Shown here: in pieces, positions 50,817 to 63,193 of the stretch
Layout: each line of letters starts with the position of its first letter
How positions within the stretch are numbered: the stretch's first letter is position 1
Assembly (NCBI RefSeq): GCF_016808095.1
Contig: NC_068979.1
Location: 30,692,376 to 30,756,375 of the forward strand
DNA: 64,000 nucleotides
Direction of reading: 5' to 3'
DNA from: Vigna angularis
Lineage: Eukaryota > Streptophyta > Magnoliopsida > Fabales > Fabaceae
Position numbers and translations under genes: made by a program
The notes under the pieces: generated by a model
The model's database searches: none
What the model was told of the DNA's origin: nothing
What the model saw: the letters and a program-made list of their open reading frames with translations, nothing else

Positions 50817-50888
50817 CGCCACCGTGGGGCTCGAACCCACGACCACAAGGATAAGAGCCTTGCGCTCTATCAACTGAGCTAGACGGGC
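50817..50888 (-). tRNA. tRNA-Lys(CTT)-like gene with acceptor-stem defect
   Basis: The minus strand begins GCCCGTCTAGCTCAGTTGAT and carries the anticodon arm CAAGG-CTCTTAT-CCTTG (anticodon CTT, lysine) and the T arm GTGGGTTCGAGCCCCAC. The A and B box promoters are intact. It is 72 nt, one shorter than the standard plant tRNA-Lys(CTT): a G is missing in the 3' acceptor strand (GGTGGCG instead of GGTGGGCG), which breaks full pairing with GCCCGTC. It may be a tRNA pseudogene or a weak functional copy. Confidence 0.85.
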
Positions 50889-51109
50889 TTTTGCTATTAA
50901 GTCTAGACATTAAAATATTGACTAATATAACCAAAAAATAAATTTTCAGCGAAATTCAATAACCTTGTATGTCTCATTCAGAAAATAAATTCAGTAATCT
51001 TATGAGATATTTTAATCATATTTAAAAAATTGAAAATTAAAATACATAACATTTAAATTACTTGTAATTAAATTATTTTTGTGTTTTTTAAATATTTTAT
51101 TTAAATATA
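50889..51109. other. Short AT-rich gap
   Basis: Nothing recognised; it ends with the 9-bp TTAAATATA target-site duplication of the next element (51101-51109). Confidence 0.7.
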
Positions 51110-51445
51110 GGTTTAATAGTTGTCCTCAGTTTTGCTCACGTATGTCAAATTAGTTTATCCTTTAAAAAATGTGTCAATTGCGTCCTCACTTGATAAAATT
51201 TGTTTCAATGAAATCCCTTCCGTTAAATACATACAAACGACGTTAAATTTTTTTCTCTTTATTCTATTTTTTTGTACAATGCAGGTTTTTGCAGGCTTTT
51301 TCAGGGTTTTCTCTCTCTTATACTTTAAGAAAATATTTTTTATTTAGTTATTGAAGCACTGTTATTGGGGCGTGCGCCACACGATGTTCCAAATCGCAAG
51401 CACTGAAATTAAAAGTTTCAGTTCTTTCTCGTCTACGTCTAGAAC

Positions 51446-53367
51446 GACCTCCCGAAGCATCAGTTCATGCGGTGGGAGAAGAAGATGGACCTTTTGGACT
51501 GGCTTTGCTTGTTGTTCGGGTTCCAAATAGACAACTCGAAACCAGAGGGAGCACCTGGTTCTTTGTAACACTTCCACCCAACACAACCCTACCCTTCAAC
51601 ACAACACACCTAACCTTAACAATAATCTTCTCTTTCCTATCTTCTGTACACTTTACTCAACCCAAACTCCTCTTCTAGTTCAAAACACAATCCATATCAC
51701 ACCACCCAAGGCTCTCCTCATAACCGCAACCAACATCTATTGCCTCTCCAAAGGCAAACACATATAAAGAACACTAGCCTAGACAAGGAAGTGTACCCCT
51801 ACATTTTCAAACACCAACTTTACGTTCTTTTCTCTCCCTTTTTCCTCATTGTCTTCTTACATTATAAACCCATACAACCCCTTCCATGCATTCTCTTTCA
51901 TCATCATTCCCACACGTTCTAAGCTATCTTCATTTAACTCCTTCATGAACACCTTCCTCTCCTCTCCCCTCCGTTCATCACTCCTTTCTTCTTCCCTTTC
52001 ACTTCAAACTCTTAAACTCACTCATCTACTACTACCCTTTTCTCTCCAACACCACACAGTGACCATGCATCTACTTTATTAATTTGAAACTCTTCTTCAC
52101 AACGAAACCTATGACCTAACACTCACTACTTCTTCCACCACTCCTCCAAGATTTCCACTATATACGAACCAAACAATCAACCCTAAGCGACAACCCATAC
52201 ATGACCATACACACAAAGAAATTTAAATAGAACTGGCATATTATAAAAATATACACTCATCACCAAACATACACACACGAGATAAATATGGTCACTCCCC
52301 TTACCTTGGCTTTGTAGAGAGTTGTCACGCCCTAAAGTCCTTAGTCACCTCCAACCACGTTCCATCACGAATGGTTACCCTTCAAGATCTCGAATTCTCG
52401 CTTGCATGAACTAATACCAGGAAGGTTTGCTTTTTCACTCTCTCACAACGCTCTAGGTGGAAGCAAAAGTCTATGGTTGGTTCTCCAATCTCTCTCACAC
52501 GCTATAGGAAGAAACAAAGAGACTAGGGTTACCCTCCACCATCACACGTGTCTTACATTCTCCACCTCCCGAACTCGTAGATGCGCCTCGAGTCGCCGCC
52601 AGCGATCGTCAATGTCGGCGTCCTGCGGTGCTTTTAGAAGAAATTGATACACAACTACTCTTCGTGGTGCTCGTTCCTCGGCCTGAAGTCAAATGTGTTG
52701 CTCTCAAGCCATCGCCACTCGACCAATCTCCGCTGCGAGTTGGTGTACGTTGCGCTGTACCTTCTGGTTTGGGGAGAGGCCAGTAACCTTCGTTTCACTC
52801 CCGAGTGCATATGTTATAGTTACCATTTCATGGCGAAGGAAGTTAATCATGTTATTGATGAACACATTGATCCAGATATTGCTCGTCCTTTTATGCCTAC
52901 GGTTTCTATTGAATTAGGGTTCTTGAAGTCTGTAATTATGCCAATTTATAATACTATTAAAGTTGAAGTTGATAGTAGCAGAAATGGAAAGGCTCACCAC
53001 TATGCATGGAGAAATTATGATGACATTAATGAGTATTTTTGGAGTAGGAGGTGTTTGAAGAGTTTGGGGTGGCCTTTGAATTTTGAGAGTAACTTCTTCA
53101 AGACTACTCCGAAGGGGAAGCGTGTAGGCAAGACTGGTTTTGTGGAGCGGAGGTCGTTTTGGAATGTTTACAAGCATTTTGATAGGCTTTGGGTGATGCT
53201 GATTTTGTTCTTTCAAGCTGCGATTATTGTCTCTTGGGAGGGTACGAATTATCCCTGGCAGGCCTTGAAGAGAAGGGATGTGCAAGTGAAGATGTTGACT
53301 GTGTTTATCACTTGGAGTGCTATGAGGTTGCTTCAATCTGTGCTTGATGCCGGGACACAGTATAGAT
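51446..53367 (+). pseudogene. Captured callose synthase (GSL) N-terminal fragment
   Basis: Two blocks align in order to the N-terminal region of plant callose synthases of the intron-poor CalS11/CalS12 type. Block 1 (51446-51563) reads DLPKHQFMRWEKKMDLLDWL and GFQIDN, then a frameshift precedes the NQREHLVL codons. Block 2 (52558-53367) resumes at LHLPNS, then a stop where the family has Gln, MRLESPPAI, a second stop, then HNYSSWCSFLGLKSNVLLSS and a long open stretch. That stretch holds LLVWGEASNLRFTPECICY, WRNYDDINEYFWSRR and GKTGFVERRSFWNVYK, ending at LLQSVLDAGTQY. The last 10 codons before the stop at 53396 run into the TIR. The glucan synthase catalytic region is not included. The open part could encode about 190 residues from the ATG at 52830, if transcribed. 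Confidence 0.9.
51564..52557. mobile_element. Probable solo LTR nested in the captured fragment
   Basis: A 994-bp segment begins TGTAACAC and ends TGTCTTACA, so its termini form TGTAA...TTACA. The flanks are TTCTT (51559-51563) and TTCTC (52558-52562), a near-perfect 5-bp duplication. The callose synthase homology stops exactly at its left edge and resumes at its right edge. The interior is C-rich on this strand, with no reverse transcriptase or gag motifs. This fits a solo LTR left by recombination of an LTR retrotransposon. Confidence 0.7.
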
Positions 53368-53694
53368 TTCTTTTTAATCAAGTTTTTGCAATTTAAAAAA
53401 ATACACTATAAAAATAATAATTAAATAAAAGTATTTTCTTAAAGTAGAATAAAAGTAGAAGAGAGAGAAAAACCTAACAAAACCTGTAAAAACCGGCATT
53501 GTAAGAAAAGTAGAAGAAAAGTAGAAGAGAAAGAAAAAACTTTAACGTCGTTTGTATATATTTAACGAAAGGGACTTCATTGAGGCAAATTTTATAAAGT
53601 AGGGACGCAATTGACATCTTTTTTTAAAGGATGGACTAAGTTGACATACGTGAGCGAAACTGGGGACAAAATAAGCTATTAAACCTTAAATATA

Positions 53695-56558
53695 ATAGTT
53701 AAAATATTTTATATTTTAATTTTTTTAATTAGATAAAATGTAAAGACCTAAAAATTGACATTTTAGAAATGGTAGTAATTTAAAATTAATGAGACGCAAC
53801 TATTTTAATATTAAAAAATTTTAATATAACTAATTTTGTTATGAACGAGTTTCATTATCTTAAAATACATTATCTCTTTATAAACCACTTTTCTATAGTT
53901 CTTTGACTTTTCTTTAGGAGTTCTCATTCTCAGTTTGTCTGATTGAAGAACTAAGATCATAGGAGTGATCCTTATGACAAACTTTTTAACTTGGACTAAT
54001 CAGTGTTTTTGTTTGAGTAAGTTGAATTTCACGCCTTTTTCTTTAGTTTTTTCTTATCTTTGTTGCATGTGGGCCCCGCTCAACTTGTATGTGTCTTTTG
54101 AGTCATCAATTTGAGTATTTGTTGATTAATGGTTATAATAATGTACGTGATCGTCTTTTTATTATTCGTAAGAGCAGAGAGAGTTTCCTGTATTTATGGA
54201 ATTATTTTAGGTTTTCTTAAGCGGTTTGGTCTTTTGTCAGGTAAAGAAAGCTAACTAATATTTTTTAATTTATTTCTATGTTTATAATTTGTGTTAAATG
54301 TTTGAAATGTTGTGAAATTTGGTGATTTGATGTGGTGAATTTCGATTATGAATTGTTGGTTGAATGTTACTGGTTGTGGATGATTTATGATGGTTACAAA
54401 TGATTATTTAATTGATTTAAATTGTATTGGAATGTTGTTGTGATATGATACAAGTACTTGGGTTGTTGGGTTTAGAATCTCTTGGATTGGTTTGAGTAAG
54501 TTATGAAGGAGTTTATTAATTTTAAAGGGTCTGGTCTTGTTGGTCTGAATTGATGAGATTGAGAAAATATTATGTGGTTCTGCTATTGGGTATATGAATG
54601 AGTAAAAGGTCACGATCTTGAAAAAAAAGGTTTAGTAATAGGAGTTTTGACAGGTGAAATTCTAAGGGAGTTCTTTAGTCAGTCAGTTTGGAGTTAGGAA
54701 TTTAAGTTTGTGCCATTTAAGACTTAGTTAGCTTATTATCTTGTTGAAATTTGTTTTGTAAGAATGTTAAGTTAGTAGTTGTGGTTGTGGTGAGTGTGAA
54801 TTTGATCTAAGGGACTGAGTTATTGACTATTTGAGCAAATTGATATACAAACCAAGGTTTAAACATGTTTTCCAAACAATTACAAGTATTAGGATACCAA
54901 TTTAGTCATTTGGAAATGACTTGATACACATATATCAAGAATCAAAGTTGTTGTTTTTCTGGTACGGTGTTGAAGGGCTTGGAGTGGCGTTGAGAGGGCC
55001 ACTGGACTACAAAATGTTGAGCGTTGCAAAAATAATGAGCTCTTTGTGTTATGAACGCTGGGGTACTCTGAGTTGCTGAGCATTGTGCTGTTTGTTTGGG
55101 GGACGCTGAGTGGTAAGAAGTAGTGTTGAGCGTCACTTCTCTGCTGCAGGTCTGGGCTTTTGTTTCTCTTATTTCGCTGGGCGGGTGACTTGCTCGCTAG
55201 GCTTGAGTCTAGTATAGGGAAGTTTTGGGTTTTTCTTTAAGTTTTATGTATGTTTGTTTAGAATGTTTTATATAGATTAATCATATTGGTGTGGATATTG
55301 TATATGTTAATGGTTGATGAATATGGTGATGTGTATGATGATATTTGAAGTATGATATAAAAGTAATAATGAATTCTGGTTGTTGGTATGGTATCAATGT
55401 TTGGCTTAATTCCTTGGATCTCATGGTAAGACTCTATGGTGGTGTTTAGTAGTGTCTTGTATTGAAGTAAAGACTCATTCTTGGAAGTTATCTTGAAACT
55501 CCATTAATCATCCTATCTCAAGTAAAGAATGAGGGCTATGTGATAAGGAGTAGTAGAAGGTCCTAGTCTATGGTTTGATTCTTTGGCCATAAGTGGTAAA
55601 TAGACTAACCTTGTGTGGTAACTTGGGGAAGCCGACTATTCCACCACTACAAGTGTATAACTTGTCATAGTTTGACTTTAATATACACATCTAAATGGTC
55701 AGGTCTAAATGTTATGAATTTGGTTAAGTTTTGTTTTGGATTGAGAATGAAATTATTATGTATGGTTGAATTAAATTGTGATTGTTTCTTTATAAAAGTT
55801 AGCTTACCCATCTATTTTTTCTATATGTTCACTTGTAGTTTTTTTTTGCAATAACTACCTGATTGATGTGAACAAATGATGATATTTCAATGGAGCACGT
55901 ACTAGGTGGCGTTATAAATAATAAGATTAGTTCTTATGTATATTTGATGTTTTGAAAAAATAATTTGAAAAAGTTATTTTATTTATAAGTATTTTTGGTT
56001 TTCAAAAACTCGTTATATATAAAAATTGGTTTTGTGGTTAGGTTTGAATAATTGAAATGTTTTTGTTTATTAAATATGTGATTATTCTATTGTAATGTTA
56101 AAATTATTAAAATATTTGAAGAATTTTCTTTTTTAAATTAAATTTTTAATTTAAAAATATGTATTTTAAAATTTAAATTTACTAAAAAAAAGTAGTAGTC
56201 AAATTTAAGTATTCAAATAATATTTAGATGTTTATAATATGTATGAAGAAAAATAATTAATTTTTGTATTTGTTTAAATGAATTTTAAATGTTTTTACTT
56301 TAATTATTTAAAATACCTTTTTAAATTTTTTAAATTTTAATTTATTCATTCAAATAACTCCTTTTATCTCGAAAAAAGAAAAATTAAATTTACTAAATAA
56401 ATAAATTACTTTCATGAAAATGATTATCATAGGATTTGATTATTTTTAGAATAATTTAATCAGTGCAGCGGGAAATTCAGAAGAACCCTTGCGTGAAATC
56501 CAAATTCAGAGTGAAATTCGGAAGAAGCCTTGGTGAATTCAGAAGAAATCCCAATCTA
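53695..56558. other. Intergenic region, probable retrotransposon LTR remnant
   Basis: A TGTAAAGACCTAAAAATTG start at 53739 and GT-rich non-coding text up to about 55930 look like a Ty3/gypsy-type LTR or untranslated region. The text includes GCTGGGCGGGTGACTTGCTC and GTGATAAGGAGTAGTAGAAG. I could not find the 3' terminus or a target duplication. From 56000 to 56450 the sequence is AT-rich up to the MYB gene leader. Confidence 0.4.
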
Positions 56559-59500
56559 ATGACTCCTCGCGTCGACGATTTCGGCAATCTCTCATCCACC
56601 GATGATGACGACGATGACGACGGCTTCAAGGACGATATGGCCGCGCTCTCCCGAGCCTGCAGGATTGTTGTCCCAGGCGCCAAAGATAATTCTGCCGCCG
56701 AAGACGGAGTTTCGTCGGAGGACCCGCCCATTGACGCCAGCACCGCCACTGTTTCGGTTGCCACCGACTCGGACTCAGACGGCCAGGACGACCTTGAATG
56801 TCTCAAGAGAGTGCAGAGCCTCTACCAGCCTCTGTCCGTTCTTCCGCCGCTTGCGCCGTTGGCCTTGTCTGACGATGACGACGACTTGGATGACCTCGAG
56901 ACGGTGCGCGCCATCATGAGAAGGTTTGGCGACTACAACGAAGGTATTTGAGCTTCCTATGTGCGTTCTCGCTGTTGAATTTTGATTCCGAATACGGTAG
57001 TAGTTTTTGTGGGATTCCAGTATGCGAGAGATCCCAAATTCAATCCATCCATGTTTCCCTCTGTTGCAATGCAAACTTTATAATAACTAATTCATCATAC
57101 AAAATCTCTCATCATTGAATTCGGTTTTGTTACATAGTTTAGATGACTTAGGATGAAAGTTTCTAAGATTATGGGCCTAACTTAACTCATTGTTCAAAAC
57201 CCTTGTGTTTAGCGTTATAAGCACTTATCAGGCACTATTTCTAGTTTCTAGTCAATGCCGGACCTCAGTTTTCCCTAATAAGGACATACTACTTCTAGTC
57301 AATTGGGACTTGGTGTTTTACCTTATAATGTTTGTATATTCTCTTAATTGTCTTGTTACCAGTTCTACTTTAGCTTTTGTAACAAACTTGGCATGGTAAC
57401 AATATCAGGTTTGCGTGAAGATGGAAAGAAAGTGTTGGTTGAGGAGGATCAGACCTCCAGCATGGGCTGTGAGGGTGACGTTGCTAATGGCTCAACACAT
57501 AACGAATCAGATGGTGGTAAATTATATCCTATTTCTCAAGATCCTAAAGAGGCTGCCACAGAGGAGTTGATTGAAAACATTGAAATGCAGCTTAGTGAAT
57601 TTGTTGAGAGTTCTGAACCCGATGACGGGGAGTCATCTAGATTACCACAGAAAAGATTGAGCTTTCCTCCTGTTGTTCAGTGCTTTATTGATGCCATTAA
57701 GAAAAATAGGGATTTGCAGAGATTTCTTAGAGGTAAGTTAATTGAGCTTGAGGCTAAAATTGAGGAAAACAAAAAGATAAGGAATAGAATCAAAATTCTT
57801 AAGGACTTCCAGGCTTCGTGCAATAGAAGAACAGGGAATGTGTTATCACTGAAAAAAGATCCACGTGTTCAATTAATATCTGCAAAAAAGTCTTCTGTTC
57901 CAAAGAAATATAAGGTTAGTTGTGTGATGCTTTTACAGTTTACTGAAGTCTGAATTATTATTTATACTATTTCATTATGAAATAATGGTACCAGTCATTT
58001 ATAAGTGGATACTGTTCAAGATTCTCTTTCACCTGAAACTTAATTTTTTAATTACGAGAACTATAGATGTTATCTGTTTCATACAGTTTAATGAGTTTGA
58101 ATGGTAATATGAAGTAGGTATGGAGACAAAGGGTTCTCTCCTGTGAAAACCTAGATACTTGAAAACATGGGTAATATAAAAATGGAATGGAGAGGAAAGG
58201 TTCTTAAAAGTTCAAGATATGGTACAGCTTATAAATGCTAACATGAATTAAAAGAAAAAAAAAACTACATCATGGTTACCAATCTCAAGTAGTAGCATGT
58301 GGCAGTCATTTTTGAAGATACTATCGTGGGAAACAGGGATAACACAGACTAAATAATTTATAGTACACATATACTAAAGAAATACACAAATAAAGGAATT
58401 CATGGTAAAAAGAACATTGGTGGCCTTCAAAAAGTGAAAACTGGTGGTGAAATTTGTTGAAAAAAACATCGAAAATTAGAGAAAAAAATAGCAAAATTTG
58501 AACTGGAAAGTCCAATAGAAGAATGGAGTACAGGAAAAAAAAGATAATCCTGTAACATTTGAAGGAACATAGGTTAAAACAGAGGTAGTTCTTTTGTGGA
58601 ATGGTTAAAAATCCTTGAGTTTCTGGAGAAAAAAATGCTTTAGAAAATTAGCGAGAAATCACAATTTTACTCCCAAAACCCTAAACAAAAGTTTCAGTGT
58701 AAAGCTTGGTTTCAAAAGCATGTAGGTAGTTTAGTCGTAATCTATTTAGTGGCTGGTATCATAGCATTTGTGAGCTTAGTATGTCAGAGTGTCAATTGTC
58801 ACTGATTAATTTTAATATCGGCAATCCTTGATTTAACTCTTTCCTGGCAGAAGCAAAAAAGGGTACCTGCAATGTGTTATGGCCCAGAAGAAAATTCTCA
58901 TGCCGTTAATTATAGAATGGTATTGGAAAGATTTCCACTTTCATTAGATCGGAAAAAATGGTCCAAGGTAGAAAGGGAAAATCTTTTGAAGGGAATTAAG
59001 CAACAGTTCCAAGAAATGGTGCTTCAACTCTCACTTTCAATTGATAGAACTAGGTAATATCAATTCTATTTTGTCCTATGTTACTGAATCACTAACTGCT
59101 GCTGGACCAATGTGACCCTTCCCCTGTTGTGTTTTGAATTTTCCCTTGATGCACCTCCTCCTTTACAGTTCAGAGGAATTGCTTCGGGAGGCAGATGACA
59201 TGGATAATATAATTGCATCTGTTAAAGATCTTGAAGTCACACCAGAGAGGATTAGAAAATTTTTACCTAAAGTTAATTGGGATATGATAGCTTCCATGTA
59301 TGTTGGTGGCCGTACTGGTGCTGAATGTGAATCAAGGTATATAATTTGTAATTCGTGAGCTTTTCATTTATGTTTTCGTGTGCATGAAAAGTTTGATCTT
59401 TTCTATGATAAAGTATTTTTTGTTTCTGATATTGGTGAACTGGTGCTGAATTTTAATCAAAGTATAATTTTACTAATTGGTGAAGTTTTCTTGTGTGTTT

Positions 59501-62500
59501 GTATGCATGAAAAGGTGGTTCTTGCTTATTATAAAGTGTTTTATTTTACTGTTATTGTGCTATACTCGTGCTTCATATTTGTTCTAGCCACCTACATTGG
59601 TACTGCTTTATTGATACATTGTGGATTGAACATTTTCAAATTATTTCTATGAACATATATAAGAGCTGCTAACATTGATCTTTAATGAAGTAGGTGAAAG
59701 AATAGATTAAGGTAGTATTATGATTTAGTAGAATCATGTTTTGGTGGGTTTGGGGACAACAAATTGACAAAGCGCAATCCCTTTAAATAGGGTCAGCTTG
59801 TGATGAAATTATGTAGCTTCCGTATACAACTTGTTTCTTCGGGTTGGGTATTAAAATGCTCTATCAATAATAATTTATCACTGGGGGGATGATCAACTTC
59901 TCTCTTAATTGCATTGTAGATTTGATTAGCTGCTTAATTATAACCTGTGCTGTATTCTTAGTCTTGTCCATACAGTTCTTTGACTACTGTTTCACGTTTA
60001 TTGCCTTTCCATGAAGAATATTTTTCCACTACATTGCAGACACCTATGACTATCACCATCAGAGTCAGTTTGACATTTTTGGCTTTCAGTAGGAGTTCAA
60101 GATCAACACATCATGTAGGTGGGGTTGTACATGGAATGATGTTAACATGGTTGTTCTTAATATGTCTGTGATGGTTGTCACTATCACAGATGTCTGTTAT
60201 GTAGACCATAGAATAATTTCTATATGTATGAATGGTTGGATTCCATACTTTTGATTCACTGTATTTTAATGGTTTGCAACCACAGGTGGTTGAATTATGA
60301 AGATCCTTTGATCAACCAAGGTGCGTGGACTAAGGAAGAGGACAGGTCCCTTTTACTTATTGTACAAGATACAGGTATCAGGAATTGGTTCGAAATTGCT
60401 GCATCATTGGGCACAAGCAGGACTCCATTTCAATGCTTGTCGCGATTCCAAAGGAGCTTAAATCCTTCCATGCTAAATAGTGAATGGACTGAGGAAGAAG
60501 ATGCTCAACTCTATTCTGCTGTGACGTATTTTGGTGATGGCAATTGGCAGTATGTGGCTTCTGTTTTAGAACGGCGGACAGGAACCCAATGCTCAAATAG
60601 GTTGGTTAGCTATTTAAATTTTGTTCTATATTTGTAATTTAATTTGTGTATGGTTGCAAGACCATTATCGAAATCAAATAATCTTTGACGGTAGGCTTTC
60701 ACCCTACTTAAGAAAATAAGGTACATTTTATGTGTAGTTCACAGTTTGCTTTGGAATCATCTTTTAAGCTGTTATCATGTGGCCTTGATGATCTGTGGTG
60801 ATTGTCAAATTCAATTATTTTATTTCAGTTCAGTATAGTTCGAACCATTATAGCTAATTTGTTTATGTAGTATTGTTGAAAAGTGGAAGGTTGAGAAAGG
60901 AAGTATTTATTCTTCTGTAGGGTGAGGTAAGATTGGGCATTTGTTTAGTGACATAAAACAATAATACCCTACCCTGTTGTTTTAGTCAGTACTAGGTAAT
61001 TTACAACAACCCTATTTCAACTGGGAGAGAATACCCAGTTACATCTTTAGGATTGTGATATTTTATGTATGTCTGGAGGTTGAATTATATAGAAATGCAA
61101 ATGATGGCATCCTCATATATTTAACCTTTGAAGAAGTGCGTTACTTTCGTACCTTGTTTCTCACAATGCATCATAGGTCCCCATCTAAATTTGCTAAGTG
61201 ATTTGCTTTGATATCTTCATCACAGGAAAACAAGAATATATCTATTCAGAATAGTTCGAGACTCTGTTTATTTATTTCCTTTGTTTCTCTTACCGGTTGC
61301 TTTATGCTAAAAACAAAAAGAAACATAATATTGAAAATGAAATGACACTGTTTCAAGAAAATATGGTCATTGATATTAAAAGGTTAAATATGTGCAATTG
61401 TGTCTGGTCAATAAATTAACATCAAGTTAAGTTTATTGGAGAACTAGAGTTTATTGGTGGCTGCATTTTGTATGTGATGCAGATGGAAAAAATCCCTTTG
61501 TCCTGAAAAGAAAGGGAGCTTTACACAAGAGGAGGATATGCGCTTAACAGTAGCAGTCATGCTTTTTGGACGGAAATGGAATCAAATAGCTAAATATGTT
61601 CCTGGCCGGATCCAATCTCAGTGTAGGGACAGGTAATATGCATTTTGTTTAACAATTTTGGGGACGTAGTTTTTTATGGTCTTAGTTTGTTGAAGTTCTT
61701 GAACTTTCTTATGACAGATACCTCAATAGTCTGGATCCTTCTTTGAAATGGGGTGGATGGACTGAGGAGGAGGATTTAAGACTAGAAGCTGCAATTGCCA
61801 AGCATGGATATTGTTGGTCTAAGATTGCTGAAGAAGTGCCTCCCCGTACTGATTCACAGTGCCGAAAGTATGAGTTGAAATTAAGTTCAATGATTAAAAT
61901 CTAAAAATCTCAATTTCTATAGTCTTACACCTATTCTTTTCATTGAACAGGAGATGGAAGGTGTTATGTCCTGAACAAGTTCCTTTGCTTCAAGAAGCAA
62001 GAAAGAAGCAAAGGTCTATCATTAGTTGTAACTTCGTTGATCGAGAATCTGAACGGCCAACCATTACACTTGATGACTTTATGCCTTTAATTGCGTTAGC
62101 TCCAAAATCCGATATTGGTGCTTCAAAACTTCCCAAGAAGCGCAAGTCAAGGTACTCCCCTCTATCCTTTCATTTTCCCCTTGTTTCTTTACATTTTACA
62201 CCTGTGATGCCACCATTCTTGGGATTACTATTTCAGTATAATATGCTGGTCGTATAATTTGAAATTTAATATTGATTCTGGTATACCTTTGTTTTCTAAT
62301 TCTTGATCATTGCATGCAGCAATGTTTCCAAGAAAACAAGCTCTAAGAAACGTGCAAAAAGAACTCGACGTTGTGCTAAAGAAGTACAAGATACAGAAGT
62401 ATACAACGATGATGAGTTCTACGCAGAATCTGCATGCATCAATCTTCCCAAGAAGAACACGAGATCCAAAAGGCACGCAAAAAGAAGTAAAATTTGTCCC

Positions 62501-63193
62501 CAGGAATTAGTGGATATATCTTGTAGTGACAAGGTCGAGACTTGCATTGAGGGTTCAGAAAACCAATCTACCTGTATTGCGAATTCGGAAAATCAAGATT
62601 GGGACAGCATGACCCTTTCGTCTTTTATACGCAACAAATCAAATGAGATATTATCTAGATTTACCAAAAAATTGAGTCAGACTTCCTTCTCCTCTAGGAT
62701 TACAGATGTTCCTGAGCAGGTTGAAAGTCAAAATCCATCTCATGACCAAAGCGGCTCGTCTGAGTCATGTGATACTGTTGGAACTATAAATTTGTTTGTG
62801 CCGCCGAATATTGTTTCTGATGGACGAGTTAGAAACCGAGAGGATACAAATGCTTTGACTGGTGATGATAACGACGACCATATGACCCTTGCATCCTTTC
62901 TAGGAAACAAACCAAAGAAAAAGTGTCAACCTAAAGGACATCACGTATGCTCTTCCAAATTGAAAACAGGATCTGCATTACTAAATGAAGAACATTGTGC
63001 AAGCAAGCCAACCATCATATCTGATGACAGTGGGTCAATGTCATATCATGTTGAAGCGATGGAGACTGTTTTACATGCTTGTGTTGATAAACCAATGGAT
63101 ACCATTGTGGAAGAAAAGGATGATGAGCTTTTTACTTCCCACGTGCAAAACCGGCCAAGGAGGGAACGAAAACGTCCCAGTAGATTTTTGTAG
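56559..63193 (+). CDS. MYB4R1: 4R-MYB protein, SNAPc subunit 4-like
   Basis: Nuclear MYB protein related to the largest SNAPc subunit, which binds the proximal sequence element of snRNA genes. Exons: 56559-56943, 57409-57914, 58851-59053, 59169-59336, 60286-60600, 61483-61632, 61718-61867, 61951-62151, 62320-63193. All phases fit, giving 983 residues. Features: an acidic N-terminus (seven Asp at ~15-21, another Asp run near 107) and a helical region ~250-400. A half MYB repeat (NWDMIASMYVGGRTG, ~405) and four full repeats follow (~433-645): WTKEEDRSLLL, WTEEEDAQLYSAV, FTQEEDMRLTVAV and WTEEEDLRLEAAI. Next comes a basic tail with SKKTSSKKRAKRTRR and a twice-repeated MTL(S/A)SF(I/L)xNK motif, ending RPRRERKRPSRFL. 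The first ATG after an upstream GTG-started open frame was chosen. This layout matches Arabidopsis MYB4R1 (At3g18100), as I remember it. Confidence 0.9.

Larger units (their letters stand above)
51110..53685. mobile_element. Pack-MULE: Mutator-like element with captured gene
   Basis: A 2576-bp element with TIRs of about 250-290 bp (51110-51356 and, inverted, 53395-53685). Matching TIR blocks include GGTTTAATAG at the very end, GCTCACGTATGTCAA, GTCAATTGCGTCC, ACAAACGACGTTAAA and TTTCTCTCTCTT. It is flanked by a perfect 9-bp duplication TTAAATATA (51101-51109 and 53686-53694), the diagnostic length for Mutator-like transposition. It encodes no transposase. Instead it holds a callose synthase gene fragment (51446-53367), which makes it a Pack-MULE. 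The fragment runs left to right and is broken by a nested solo-LTR-like insertion. Mobilisation would need a transposase supplied from elsewhere. Confidence 0.9.

Noticed and set aside
53739..55930. Complete solo LTR beginning TGTAAAGACC
   Set aside because: Start resembles legume gypsy LTRs, but no matching TTACA/ACA end or 5-bp duplication could be found, so only a low-confidence note is given.
56463..56558. Upstream extension of the MYB gene by 32 codons
   Set aside because: That extension begins with GTG, not ATG. The first true ATG in frame is 56559.
56477..57074. Minus-strand frames opposite the first MYB exon
   Set aside because: Shadows of the GC-richer coding exon; the plus-strand frame has correct splice phases and family motifs.
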